DNA from: Ctena decussata
Taxonomy: Eukaryota; Mollusca; Bivalvia; Lucinida; Lucinidae
Direction: 5' to 3'
DNA length: 64,000 nt
NCBI GenBank assembly: GCA_963989385.1
Contig: OZ022506.1
Coordinates: forward strand, 23,561,903-23,625,902
The translations under genes and the position numbers were made by a program. Positions 1 to 9,689 of the stretch are shown here, piece by piece. The notes under the pieces are model-generated. The model saw nothing but the letters and a program-made list of their open reading frames with translations. It ran no database searches and was not told the DNA's origin. Positions within the stretch are counted from its first letter, which is position 1, and every line of letters begins with the position of its first letter.

Positions 1-572
1 TTACAAACGGGAGTCCAATGTTTTATTGTAAGTATCTAGTTTATGTTATCTATTTATCTATAAACCGTATTACTCCTAATAGTTGCGATCTAATAAACGT
101 CCCCTCCTTCCATTTCTGATCTTTTTAATTGCCGAATGCATTGCCAACGAATGATTAGATTTATTTAAAGTCGGCAAAGTACATTTATAGGAGCTCTTGA
201 TGAGCTTTTGAAATCTCCAGGTCCTGCCGTGTAGATCTATATCTGATGAGTAGTAACATTACTACCTCAGTGGTGCTTGTGAAGGCTAAGGTAGTGTTAA
301 AAATATCTGATGTTGTATGTTTATCTCATCAAAGTCGACAAAATATTTCATGCATTTCACAGCTAGTAATTACAATGTGCATCCACTTTTCTTACTGCAG
401 TGGATGGAAATACAGTACCACACCCCTAGCCCCTGAGGCTAGGAGTATGGTAGGGTGTCTTTTGTCGTAAAACTAGAGGTAAAGCATGGTAGTATCCCTA
501 CCTTTCTCCATATATTGCCCAAAATCTGCACCACTTTCCACCATTTAGCATTTGTTACCCCCTATATAGCAC

Positions 573-764
573 TGGCCTATCAGCCTGGGCAGCCGTCCAG
601 TTTTACCAGACTCTTCGCTAAGCGCTTAAAGAGTAGCAAAGGTTTTAAGCTACCTCAGTGCGGACAGCGAAGACTCTGATCAGACTTGGCAGATGCCCAG
701 GCTGACCTGAGTCTTTGCGAAGCTCACAACCACATTGTTGGTTTTGTCGTGTCGCGGCTCATTA
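573..764. mobile_element. Palindromic MITE family A, copy 1 (5' end degraded)
   Basis: The right end carries the family terminus TTTTGTCGTGTCGCGGCTC and the interior carries the family's GATCAG, AGCTACC and GACAGCGAAGACTC motifs. The left terminal repeat is not recognisable, so the copy is truncated or decayed. It sits only in block A; block B lacks it at the matching place, so it inserted after the duplication. Family members are about 235 bp and non-coding and would be moved by a transposase encoded elsewhere. Confidence 0.7.
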
Positions 765-1059
765 AACCCCACGAACCAACGTTTTGAGTTTGGCAGGACA
801 AATTAACAGGAAACCTGACAGACATTAACATATCAGACGCCTTGTGGAGTCTTTGAAGTTGAGGTTGAAAGAAAAAAGAAAAAGAAAACAACAGGCATGC
901 AGTTTTCAGGACATCTTATTGAAACTTCATAAAAGTATTTTAGCTGCTGAGACATTAAACCGCTAGTTTTAGCTGTATCAAAGTTTGACGAGCAAACAAC
1001 AGCGTTCTGTAGAATTCTTGGGGGTTTTTCCAGAATTTCTCTTATTTTTATTCTTTTTT

Positions 1060-1076
1060 TTTCCAGAAAACAAGAA
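1060..1076 (+). promoter_or_regulatory. Putative 3' splice acceptor before the zinc-finger exon, copy A
   Basis: A pyrimidine-rich run ends in TTCCAG at 1071-1076, 83 bases before the first ATG of the zinc-finger frame. The matching position in block B (22277) has the same polypyrimidine-AG structure. Conservation in both copies suggests the zinc-finger frame is the last exon of a gene whose earlier exon(s) are non-coding or outside the alignable region. Inference only; no transcript data. Confidence 0.4.
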
Positions 1077-1859
1077 AGTATGATGATGTGCACTTACAGT
1101 TCTTCATAACACAACTGAGATTTTGGAGGATCAAGTGGATGTGGTTTAAGTTCCATAAATGGATCATACAATACGTTCAGGCGTAAAATTTCAAAGTCAC
1201 AAATATTTGTTTAGATGTGAACAATGTGACCAGGCATTCACCCTTACCAAAAAAACAGGCCTGTGGCAAAGTCTGCGGCAACCCTACAGCAACTTTGCGG
1301 CTGCTCTGCCGCAGACACTGCCGCAAGGTTGCGGCAGTGTATTTTTAACATGCAAATGAAGTTTGCTGCAAGCTTAATGCAAGGTTGCCGCAACTTTGCG
1401 GCAAGATAATTTATGCATATGGGCCACTGGCAATGTTCCGGCATAGGGCATCTCTCCATATTTGGCTTTGGCAAGGTTGCGGCACACCAGTCAGTTCATG
1501 AATATTCATTAAAATCTTCTTGGCAAACATGCGGCAAACTTTGCCGAAACATTGCCACTCCATATATGGAAAATGGTGGTTATGAATATTCATAAAACAT
1601 ATTTTGGCAGACCTATGGCAAGCTTTGTTAGAGCGCTGTCTTACCATATATGGTCAAAAACATTCTATGAATATTCATATAAATATTTTTCAGCAGCTTT
1701 GCAAAAAACAGTTCATAAATATTTATTTGGGGTCAAGGCTTTTTTCATTTTCCTCATTTTATGATTTATATATAGCGGCTATTGTTACGTACCGCTGAGC
1801 CACATGGGGAACGTCGTTAGGAAAATTATAACTGAACTGAACAAACATATAACATTCAT

Positions 1860-2000
1860 ATATATCTTACATACTATAACATCTTCTTCCTTAATTGACA
1901 TATCTTATATGACAAATTAGATATATATCTATGTATAAGAAATCTAATACAGCATATTAGATATCTTATATAAGATATCAATATATAAGATATCTTAAAT
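1860..2000. repeat. AT-rich palindromic tract
   Basis: Repeated ATATCTTATATAAGATAT-type palindromes make a self-complementary AT-rich tract inside the transposon. No coding potential. It probably forms a cruciform-like stem, but no function is shown. Confidence 0.6.
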
Positions 2001-2137
2001 GTTTAAACAATGATAAACAGTAGGGCATGCCAATGAAAAATATCATGATATCCAGAATTTCTGGTGGACCACAAGTGAAAAACATCCAAATGTTTATGCT
2101 AAATTTACTTATGACAAGTTGCCCAATGTCCCGCTAG

Positions 2138-2340
2138 GAGCCCCGGTAGCTCAGTGGGTTAAGCGCTGGCCTACTGATCTAGTGGACAGGGTTCGAATCC
2201 TGCTTGAGGCGAGAATATTTCCTATCGTAAACGGAGTTCCACTGCACACAGCCTTTCATTATCATCCTCCCATCGTCCTGATATTACTGAAATAGTGTTG
2301 AAAAGGACGTAAAATCACAAGTCATCCATCCATCATCATC
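2138..2340 (+). mobile_element. tRNA-derived SINE, family S-A, copy 1
   Basis: The head has an A-box-like GGTAGCTCAGTGGGTTAAGC and a B-box GGTTCGAATCC, the RNA polymerase III promoter halves of a tRNA. It is followed by a conserved body (TTCCACTGCACACAGCC) and a tail of CATC repeats. Two further copies sit at 15391-15594 and 25528-25712 (opposite strand), with the same head, body and CATC tail. The element is non-autonomous and needs a LINE reverse transcriptase. It is nested inside the 2.65 kb transposon. Confidence 0.9.
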
Positions 2341-2385
2341 GATTCCCGCTATTTAAAGGGGAAATTCTTTTCAATCACAAAAAAA

Positions 2386-2461
2386 GGTTCCACTGCTCAC
2401 AATATTTCATTATCATCCCGTCATTCCCTCGATATGACTCAAATACTGTTGAAAGGACTAT
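2386..2461 (+). mobile_element. SINE S-A body fragment
   Basis: GTTCCACTGCTCACAATATT through GTTGAAAGGACT matches the body of the adjacent SINE S-A but lacks the tRNA head. It is likely a second, 5'-truncated insertion or a partial duplication of the neighbour. Confidence 0.6.
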
Positions 2462-3540
2462 GAAGCCGCAAAACTGGCCACCCGGGACAAGGGGAAAAAA
2501 GTATTTGCTCAGTCCTCCAGATATAACAACTCTAAAAATATGGGAAAGACATGCGTGGGTAAGCAGTGTAGAGCCCAAACTCAGGCTGCTGACATTAAAG
2601 GATCAGTGTAATTAGTGCATATAGAAGATGAACTGTTTGCCATTCAGTTACTAGTAACATTCAATATCATCTCTGAAAGTCTCTTGGAATATGTATGAAT
2701 AGCAAAAGCTGCAGCTTGCATATCATTAAATTTTAGCATATTTTAAAATGATACAAATAAAAATAAGACTTACCAAACAACTCATTGAAAAGTTTCATCA
2801 GAATGTTGCTTATCAGAACACATTTTTAATATTCCAAGGACAAGAAGTCAGATCATAGTCACTGTATATCACTCTCTAAAAATCAATATTTCTAAGTGAA
2901 TTGTAGCACAATATGCACAAATCAATTAGTGTTAATGACTCAAGCTGACTTTCCCACATGGGATTGGTCATATTACATCATACAGTGGATGGACTGTGAA
3001 CCCCTGGAGATTTATTCCTTGTCTTATCAGTAACAAATGGTGCATCTAAAATTGAACACACCTGCTGCATTCCAGTTTAGAACTACATATAGACAAGTGT
3101 TAAAAACCAAAAGAAATAATTAAAATAAACAATAAGCGAAAGAAATGAAAAATGATAAAATAAAAAAAAAATGAAAAGTTAGAATAATGTACCAATTAAC
3201 TGTGGAAAAAATCTACTACTCCGAATAAGTTCTAATTAAATTATAGGCATGCTACAGGTATAATTCAGAAATCCAAATGACTTTTTTTTTTTAGAAATGT
3301 TTATAAACTTTGGGGACATTGTAGATAGCCTACAGCTTTAAACTCTTAGTAACATACATTAGTTGTGCATAGACGGCGATTCTGTCTTAAACATAGAGTA
3401 CAAAATGACCCGATATTCCAAATCTGTAATGCAACAAGGGTAGTTTTAGTTACTCATTGTGTCTATTTAAAAAGTTACAATTTAGTTTTGACTTTTTGGC
3501 AGACTAAAGTTTAGTTGTTTTAAAATCAGTTACAGGGATG
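2462..3540. other. Transposon interior, nothing recognised
   Basis: AT-rich sequence with short A and T runs. No frame longer than background, no inverted repeat and no match to other parts of the window was seen. Confidence 0.5.
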
Positions 3541-3740
3541 TCAAACTAAATTTGTTCTAAGTTTCTGGCAAAACTGTGGCACTTTGATAATCATAGTATA
3601 AGTTTCTGGCGAAGTTTTGGTCAACTTCAAGCCAAATTCTAAGTTTGTGGCATAGTTTTGGTAAGGTTAAGGAGAAAGTTTAAGTTTCTGGCAATGCATC
3701 TGCATGGTTTCTGATATTTAACACTTTCTGGCAATGCAAT
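3541..3740. repeat. Degenerate repeats of AAGTTTCTGGCA type
   Basis: AAGTTTCTGGCA-like units recur five to six times between 3541 and 3740, interspersed with TTTTGG, before the GC-rich TGCCGCAA repeats of the 3' end. They are probably decayed subterminal repeats of the host transposon. Confidence 0.55.
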
Positions 3741-3839
3741 GGCGAAGTCACCGCTAAAAGCACAGGTGCTTGCCGAAAGCCTGCCTCTAGTGGCGAAGAT
3801 CGGCACAGTTTTCCGGCACAGAATTTCTTTGCCGCAAGG

Positions 3840-4655
3840 TTGCAACAAGGCTGCAGCAACCTTGCGGCAAAGAATCTTTTTGGTAAGGGCAGGCACTATT
3901 CATCTCTTCATTCACATCAAGTAAGGCATGCTACAGGAACGTTGTTCAAATGTCGCACATGTCGTATGGATCATGATAATCACAAGAGTCTGATGCACCA
4001 CATGCGTACAGAACATCCAGCAGGAAAAGCTCATTGTGAGAAAAGCAATTTCATCAACTCTTATGATCTTAGAACCCGTAAAAGCTGGAAGTACAATCAC
4101 TTGGGAGTGTTAGGATGTTATATAAAAGCTTTCCTTCCACCAGGAACATATTGCTGCAAGTTATGTAAAAGAATGTTTTCTAGGAAATGTGATGTAAGAA
4201 AACATATCTCATGGCACAAAGCCCAAAGTTCTTTAACTTTAAAAGGTATAGCCTGCATAAGTTGGGATGATTTTGTTTCACAAAAAGCTGAAGAAAAACC
4301 TTATAGGAAATATTACAAGTGTTTTAAATGTGCCGAAGTGTTTGAAAGTTATGCTGTTTTTGCTGAACACTGGCTTGAAGAAAACCCATATATATGCCTA
4401 TTTTGTTGGAGGGATTTGCGGTCTGCGTCAAGTTTGTATACGCATATACATGAACATACACAAATGACTCCTTTGACATGTGAAAGGTGTTACAAACATT
4501 TTCCAGACTTTGATTCTCTTTCGCTGCACACTAACTCACACCTTAGCGAGAGACCTTATTTCTGTGGCGTATGCTCGGCTAGTTTCTTCTCTGCTAAAAG
4601 TGTCACAACTCACATGGAGGAACATATAGATACAGCTGATGTTACAAAGGAATAA
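3840..4655 (+). CDS. Transposon-zinc-finger chimeric frame (271 codons)
   Basis: An ATG at 3840 inside the right end of the transposon opens a frame that runs in phase into the 3' part of finger 1 and through fingers 2-7 to TAA at 4653. The first 17 residues come from transposon sequence. The second half of finger 1 lacks its Cys pair, so it cannot bind zinc there. Finger 2 (CRTC...H), finger 3 (CKLC...H), 5 (CLFC...H), 6 (CERC...H) and 7 (CGVC...H) keep all ligands; finger 4 (CFKC) lacks the second His, as in copy B. Whether it is translated is unknown. Confidence 0.5.
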   Translation: MQQGCSNLAAKNLFGKGRHYSSLHSHQVRHATGTLFKCRTCRMDHDNHKSLMHHMRTEHPAGKAHCEKSNFINSYDLRTRKSWKYNHLGVLGCYIKAFLPPGTYCCKLCKRMFSRKCDVRKHISWHKAQSSLTLKGIACISWDDFVSQKAEEKPYRKYYKCFKCAEVFESYAVFAEHWLEENPYICLFCWRDLRSASSLYTHIHEHTQMTPLTCERCYKHFPDFDSLSLHTNSHLSERPYFCGVCSASFFSAKSVTTHMEEHIDTADVTKE

Positions 4656-4766
4656 CCTATGCCAACTCAACATGTTGGAAAACATTTAAGTTCAGACTAA
4701 TCAAAAAATCAGGATTTGAACAAGCTTTAGAATTTTCAGATTTTTTTCCCTAAGAATAGTTTAGTC

Positions 4767-4925
4767 GCCACAGGACAAAACCAAATAAGTGGCATGTTCG
4801 CCCAGCGCAGACTCAGATCAGCCTGGGCATCCGTCCAGTCTGATCAGTGTTCGCTTTGCGCTGAAAGAATAGCCAAGGGTCTAAGGTAGCTTCATGCGTG
4901 CAGCGAAGACTGTGTCAGACTAGGC
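4767..4925. mobile_element. Palindromic MITE family A, copy 2 (3' truncated)
   Basis: The left end GACAAAACCAAATAAGTGG and the motifs CGCAGACTCAGATCAGCC and GCAGCGAAGACT match the family, but the sequence breaks off before the right terminal repeat. It marks the end of detectable homology between blocks A and B. Confidence 0.7.
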
Positions 4926-4964
4926 ACACCTCAAATAAAGAAAATGTGGAATAGTTGGCCTTTC

Positions 4965-5180
4965 ACGCGGGTAAAGTTTATTTGCCCAGGTAACTTTGAC
5001 GAGAAATCTTTGTTCGTGTGAACACTGCAGCAAATACTTAATTGCCAAACTTTATTTGCCAGAGATTGTTTGTTACATTATTCTGTAGTACTTAAATAAT
5101 TTGCTCCAAATGCAAAATGTCTGCCAAACTTTATTTGCTAAAGTTTCTATGACAAAGAAACTTCGCTCATGTGAATGAAG
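4965..5180. mobile_element. Decayed relative of the GGGCGCGTTTACA MITE
   Basis: Repeated AAACTTTATTTGCC, TAACTTTGACGA and TTTCTATGACAAAGAAACTT motifs, alternating with CGTGTGAA or CATGTGAA, match the internal style of the 423 bp MITE at 24068-24490. Terminal repeats are not preserved, so this is a diverged or partial copy. Confidence 0.5.
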
Positions 5181-5416
5181 CTTAATGCTAGATGGTATGG
5201 AGAAGGTCAAATCTTTCGCTACTTCCACAGACACTACACCCAGGGAGCATCCATTTTAATCTGTTTGGAAACAAAAACTGACTAAGTATTTGTGTCAACG
5301 AGTAATTGAGTCCTGGGTCGCTCTGCCTAAAAGTGTAATAATCGTACCCTGCCTAACTGTTTAATTCCAGACTCAACAAAGAGTTGAAAAAAACGCCCTC
5401 TTTTAACCTTTAATTG
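5181..5416. other. Short unassigned spacer
   Basis: No frame, repeat or motif recognised between the two MITE copies. Confidence 0.5.
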
Positions 5417-5651
5417 AGCCGCGACACGACAAAACCAAGAATGTGGTTCTGCGCCCAGCGCAGACTCAGATCAGCCTGGGCATCCGCCCAGTCTGATCAG
5501 AGTCTTCGCTGTCTGCATGGAGGTAGCTTAGACCCTTAGCTACCCTTAAAGCGCTTGACGAAGTCTGATCAGACCTTGCGGATGCCCAGACTGATCCGAG
5601 TCTGCGCTGGGCGCACAACCATATTGTTGATTTTGTCGTGTCGCGGCTCAA
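5417..5651. mobile_element. Palindromic MITE family A, copy 3 (complete)
   Basis: This is the clearest copy: GAGCCGCGACACGACAAAAC at the left end and its inverse at the right end (TTTTGTCGTGTCGCGGCTC). The arms pair almost throughout (CTGCGCCCAGCGCAGACTC against GAGTCTGCGCTGGGCGCA) and the centre carries TTAGACCCTTAGCTACCC. It is about 235 bp, non-coding, and folds on itself. Host-site duplication is ambiguous (AATT or TTTAA on both sides). Confidence 0.85.
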
Positions 5652-5996
5652 TTTATACTGCACAAAAGTCTATTGTGTTTCTTCCCCGAACCAAACCACA
5701 AAGACTAGTACGTGAACGCACCGGCAAAGGCAGTTAAGCAAGTTCTTGCACTCCCCTAGGTGAATTATGAGTATGTTATATAGCTGTCATGCCAGGGCCT
5801 GACAAATCAAATTTTGATCTACTTGTACGATAGACAGGTTCTGCCCGAAAAGGCTGAAATACATGGGTTTTCCATATATAATTTATATATTGTTCTGGGC
5901 AAGTAAGAAAAAAATTTACTTGGCCCAGCAAAAATTTAACTTTACTTGGGCAGCGGGACAATTGATATATATATTAATTTTGTCTATAGTTGATTG
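5652..5996. other. Unassigned spacer
   Basis: A local imperfect inverted segment (ACTTGGCCCAGC and TTGTTCTGGGCAAGT, about 5880-5950) is present. No gene or known element was recognised. Confidence 0.4.
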
Positions 5997-6440
5997 CAAA
6001 TATTTCCATGATACTTAACATATATGTAGAACAGGTCATGACGATGTGTTGCGAACTAGAATGACAACTCTTGCTTCATTTCCCCTTGATGGTTTTAGGT
6101 CTGATGTTGTGTCCGCTCAATAACCTGTATACCCTTTCAGATATTTTCACGATACTTCACAGATATGTAGACCAGGTCATGACGATGTGTCGCAAACAAG
6201 AATGACAGCACTTACTTTCTTACTTTTTGAGTTATTTCCCGTTGCTGGTTTTAGGTGTGATTTTGTGTCTGCTCTATAGCTTGAATACCATTCGAAATAT
6301 TTTCATAATACTTCACAGATATGTAGAACAATTCATAACGATGTGTCGCAAACAAGAGCGACAACTGTTGCTTTCATACTTTTTTTAGTTTTTGTTTTCA
6401 TTGATGGTTTTATGTGCGATTCCTGCCTATTTCCTCTCCG
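5997..6440. repeat. Three-unit diverged tandem repeat
   Basis: Three units of about 135-150 bp, each containing ATATGTAGAACAGGTCATGA-like sequence, CGATGTGTCGCAAACAAGA and a TGGTTTTAGGTGTGAT-like end, follow one another. Divergence between units is clear. The layout resembles the tandem core of pearl-like elements, but no termini were found. Confidence 0.7.
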
Positions 6441-6974
6441 TTTCTTTGTCTAAATTCACTTACCAGAGAGCTCATCATTAGATTTGTTGGGTTTGTGCTT
6501 TAGAAGTAATTCAAACCCTTTGAAACGTCGAGTGTATCAGACGCTATACATTGTGTACATGGTGACTGTTTGAGATTTAGCCTCTTTTTAGCAGTCTGGG
6601 GTACTGTTTTGGTCCGAGTATGAGATAATCATGCATCTATTAAACCTATAATGTCAATCAGAAACATAAATAAGAGAATGGCAGTATAACTGATATGTGT
6701 TTAAAGTGCACCCTGTTTAGCAAGGTGCATGGGGCCTTTGGTCTGGGGATTTGCTATTTCCTCTAATGGCTTTTTTCATATTAATAATATCCTTAATCCA
6801 CTGAAGGATTATTTTGGAACAACAGAGATCAAGCGGTTATATAGTTTTATGAATTACAAGAAAGCGGACATTTTCTTTGGGCTGATTTTAGGGAAATAGT
6901 TTGATGATTTAGTACGCATAAAGTATAGCTCTATGTACATGTAGTATGTTCCAATAATATACTGAGAGGCAACT
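6441..6974. other. Unassigned spacer
   Basis: No coding frame or repeat was recognised here. Confidence 0.45.
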
Positions 6975-8085
6975 GAAAGTATACTCTTTTTGAATGCATA
7001 TATTTTACTCATTCTCTTGATTCAGGCCTGAAATTTTGCATAAGTTATTGTTACTCAAGGTACATCAGTGTGGTGTAGTAAAATTATTTATTGTAACGCT
7101 TGATTAGTGTTACTGAATATACATGCCGGTGTTGCTCTTTCTCCAGGTGCCGCAAACTGAACAAAGAGTTTGCTGTAAGTCTGTATTTGAAATTTCGGGT
7201 AGGGGTTTTTTGTTAAACAAACCACAACGCTTGCGTTTCATTTACATCATGACAAGGCTTTCTGTGGCAGACAGAAATCATACAAGCAGAGGAAAAAGTA
7301 GCCAGAGGCACAAAGAAAGTATACATTTCATCTCCAATCCGTCGTGACTCTAGTGTATTTTATTAAGCCAGCCACGAACCGCTTTGAGCGGTCAGCCTGG
7401 TACGACAGTTTGCGCCAAAAGCAATGTCGTCATGTAAATGAAACGCATACACTGTGGTTTGTTCAGAAAAAACAAACGAAAATGGAAATACTGATTTTGC
7501 AGCATAATCGTATTGTTTAATAACATGCACGTGCAAAAACGGCAAAACAAATATGTGCGTATAGTGTCGCTAGTCAAGCGATTCATTTAGTAATCTTACG
7601 ATTCCACATTTTTATACTTTGAGGAACGATGCATCATTAAAATTTTAGACCTTAGCATGGAAAAATAAGAAAATACCGGCATTTAAAAATGTATCCTTTC
7701 TTTTGCCTCTGCATGTAAGAATCGTGCTTGCCACAGGGAGCCTTTTCGTCATGCAAAGGAAACACAAACGTTGTGGTTTATTTAGAAAAATACCAGAAAT
7801 TTCAAATGCAGATTAACAGCAAAATCATATTGTCCATTTTGCTGCACGTGGGAAACGTGCAAAACCGGCATGTACATATAGTGCCGCTATACATATAGTG
7901 CCGCTAGTCACGCGTTTCTGTCAGAAATTTTACTATAGTGCCGCTAGTCACGCGTTTCTGTCAGAAATTTTACTACACCACATTGATCCACCTTGAGTAA
8001 AAATAAACCATGCAGAATTTCAGTCCTGAGCGGTGAAAAGTAAGTAAAATATAGGCATTCAAAAGTTGTATACCTTCTTTTGCCT
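6975..8085. repeat. Inverted-plus-direct repeat cluster, ~360 bp unit
   Basis: One unit in reverse orientation (about 6975-7345) is followed by two units in forward orientation (about 7385-7700 and 7700-8085). Shared landmarks are AAACGCATACACTGTGGTTT or its relatives, TTTCTTTTGCCTCTGCATG, the TAGTGCCGCTAGTCACGCG segment and a CATGCAGAATTTCAG-like end. The outer units form an imperfect stem of over 300 bp, so the cluster is probably a foldback element with an internally duplicated arm. Confidence 0.7.
7895..7974. repeat. Perfect 40 bp tandem duplication
   Basis: Two identical 40 bp units starting TATAGTGCCGCTAGTCACGC lie side by side (7895-7934 and 7935-7974), inside the third unit of the larger repeat. 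A truncated TATAGTGCCGCTA copy precedes them. Confidence 0.9.
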
Positions 8086-8244
8086 CTGCGTATATCAAAC
8101 TATGAAAAGTTATCAAGGCAGCCATTAGAGGTTAAAACCATGCACTCTCTCGAAGTTAAAGTACAAAAAAGCCATCTGATTAAAGTTTGGTGGTCGTCAA
8201 AGCAGTCGTCTACAGTAGTACTGATAATCTAAGTAACTTTTTCA

Positions 8245-8495
8245 TTGATAGACGAGACAAAGAAAATATCCGTACAACCCCCCTCCGCACCTACTGCAAG
8301 CACAGTAGGCCCTTGTCCCACTACTATCCAAAATAGGGCCTGCAAACACATTAGGCCATTGCCCCACATTTGGATATCTCATCTATCATTTCTTTTTTCT
8401 TTCTCCCCCTCTCTGGCAAACGGCTCGATATAGGCTGAAATACTGTCTCAAAGAGTCGTTAAACCCAAATCAACCAACCAATCAACCATTCCAGG
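8245..8495. mobile_element. SINE S-B fragments in opposite orientations
   Basis: 8245-8365 matches the middle of SINE S-B in reverse orientation (ACCTACTGCAAGCACAGTAG). 8370-8495 matches the 3' part in forward orientation and ends in the family tail (CGTTAAACCC then AATCAACCAACCAATC). The two pieces meet head to head, so this is a rearranged or twice-inserted copy. The full-length minus-strand copy is at 11069-11305. Confidence 0.65.
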
Positions 8496-8607
8496 CAAAA
8501 ACATGGCCTCCATTGAAGCTGCTTATCATAATGATCATAATTTTTGTATGATATCAAAAGACTAATTAAATGAACAAATTGAATAGTAAACTTGAAACGA
8601 ATCAGAT

Positions 8608-8910
8608 ATAGAGGGTCTTACACAAATGGACATTTCATATGAAAATTTATGAAACGAGCCTTCGGCGAGTTTCATAAATTTCATATGAAATGACCACGTG
8701 TGTAAGATTCTGTTTATCATATGACCTTTCAAAATGGGATTTTAACGCCTTCAAACTGAACATTATTTCGATATGAAAACGCATTGTTGACAAGGACGTT
8801 GTCAATGACGTTACTTGTACGCGCCAAAGTGTTATGACACGTGTGGTCATACGATTTTTCTAACACGACGTTATCCACTGAATAAAAGCGACGTCATAAG
8901 ATAAGTAAAT
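8608..8910. mobile_element. Short foldback element, copy 1
   Basis: A near-perfect hairpin TTCATATGAAAATTTATGAA / TTCATAAATTTCATATGAA flanks GCCTTCGGC, inside GGGTCTTACACAA and GTGTGTAAGATTC outer arms. Homologous sequence at 60661-60985 continues to the same ATATGACC...AACGCCT segment, so the element extends beyond the hairpin. No coding potential. Confidence 0.65.
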
Positions 8911-8922
8911 TTTCATTGTCTT

Positions 8923-9228
8923 TTAAGAGGTTGGTACATAAATATCTTGTTGTACAGGGGAGACGGGGTAATGTTCTATAGCCTTGGTCAATGCTCTTTC
9001 AATGTCTGTTCCGAATTCCATTTGTTCTGAAACGCGCACCTCCAGGGATACTACGTCGCTGTCTAACTCTGTGACAATCTGTTCAACCAATGTTTTGTAT
9101 GTCTTGCATGTGGCATCCTTGTGTAGCAGAACTGGAGAGAGAACAATCAGATGTTCACTGCTAGTTTTCGGAAATTTCTTTGGATTTTGTACACTAAGGG
9201 TGCCACATAGAATCTTCCTAAATTGCAT
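8923..9228 (-). pseudogene. MULE-like transposase remnant (101 codons)
   Basis: The 101-residue frame contains HLIVLSPVLLHKD followed about 30 residues later by EFGTDIERALTKAIEHY. In Mutator-like (MULE) transposase domains common in invertebrates, a 'GPVLLH' segment is followed by 'FGTDGEKAL' around the second catalytic Asp, so the spacing and motif fit. Only this part of the DDE core is present. A same-frame extension lies upstream (9232-9429), separated by one stop codon, without clear MULE motifs. It is a dead fragment. Assignment rests on motif memory; a profile search would settle it. Confidence 0.45.
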
Positions 9229-9446
9229 GTTCTATCTATTCCTATCGGCTGATGTTCCATATGTTTCAGAAAACGTTATAGGTGTGTTTTTGGTTGTGCA
9301 CCACACGAAAGTCACGCGTACGAGCACAGTTCGTTGACTCGCCCAGTTTCGTTCGGCATGTATCTCTTTAGGTTTCCTACAGTCCACTTTATTTTTCTTT
9401 AATTTTATCCAGCGTTTAGATGAAGCCATTGTTGGCTTGAGCGTTT

Positions 9447-9480
9447 CTATCTATCTATCTATCTATCCATCTATCTATTT
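9447..9480. repeat. (CTAT)n microsatellite
   Basis: CTAT repeats with one CCAT interruption. Ordinary simple repeat. Confidence 0.95.
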
Positions 9481-9499
9481 ATCTGATTTCCTTTAATGA

Positions 9500-9660
9500 T
9501 CAAACTTTCACCGTTAACTTGCAGTTGAATTATACATAACTAAGAAGTGCATAGATCTACCTTATAAAAGCACAATGAACAGCTGTCAATCTATTTGTCT
9601 ATCAAAATTTCACCGTTAACTTGCAGTTGCAGTTATACATACCTAAGAGTTGCGTACCTT
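9500..9660. repeat. Direct repeat, 101 bp apart
   Basis: TTTCACCGTTAACTTGCAGT occurs at about 9506 and again about 100 bases later, each followed by a TATACATA(C)CTAAGA segment. A local tandem duplication, slightly diverged. Confidence 0.75.
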
Positions 9661-9689
9661 ATATATGCTACAACTGCCATAATAGTTGC

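Larger units (their letters stand above)
1241..3889. mobile_element. 2.65 kb non-autonomous DNA transposon inside finger 1
   Basis: The ends are inverted repeats CCCTTACCAAAAA (left) and TTTTTGGTAAGGG (right). The dinucleotide CA flanks both sides (1239-1240 and 3890-3891) and occurs once at the empty site in copy B (22467-22468), giving a precise 2 bp target duplication. Both ends carry many copies of TGCCGCAA/TTGCGGCA-type motifs (about 1255-1460 and 3770-3875), which look like subterminal transposase-binding repeats. No transposase frame is present. The interior holds a SINE and AT-rich palindromes. The superfamily is unresolved: a 2 bp CA duplication fits neither Tc1/mariner (TA) nor hAT (8 bp). 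Confidence 0.8.
1159..4655 (+). pseudogene. C2H2 zinc-finger gene, copy A, split by a transposon
   Basis: The frame opens at ATG 1159 and runs through FRCEQCDQAF to 1240, where it meets transposon sequence and stops at 1359. The rest of the same finger (RHYSSLHSHQVRH) resumes at 3892 and continues open to the stop at 4653-4655. The intact paralogue at 22363-23253 shows the joined order, so the insertion splits finger 1 between its Cys pair and His pair. The in-frame TAA just upstream (in GTTTAAGTT) excludes the longer start used in copy B. Downstream, all zinc ligands of the remaining fingers are kept. It may be a pseudogene, or it may make a protein from an ATG inside the transposon end. Confidence 0.8.
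1..4765. repeat. Segmental duplication block A (zinc-finger gene copy A)
   Basis: The sequence from base 1 aligns in order with 10902 onward: shared segments include the first ~200 bases, 240-450 against 14103-14283, 765-1240 against about 21960-22468, and 3890-4765 against 22467-23360. Homology covers non-coding upstream sequence, a putative splice acceptor, the exon and about 100 bases of 3' flank, so this is a genomic duplication and not a retrocopy. The left edge may lie outside the window. Block A differs from block B mainly by a 2.65 kb transposon in the exon and a small MITE at 573-764. Confidence 0.85.

Noticed and set aside
2138..2212. Functional tRNA gene
   Set aside because: Only the A and B boxes are kept; the acceptor stem does not pair and a SINE body follows. 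The same applies at 15391 and 25528.
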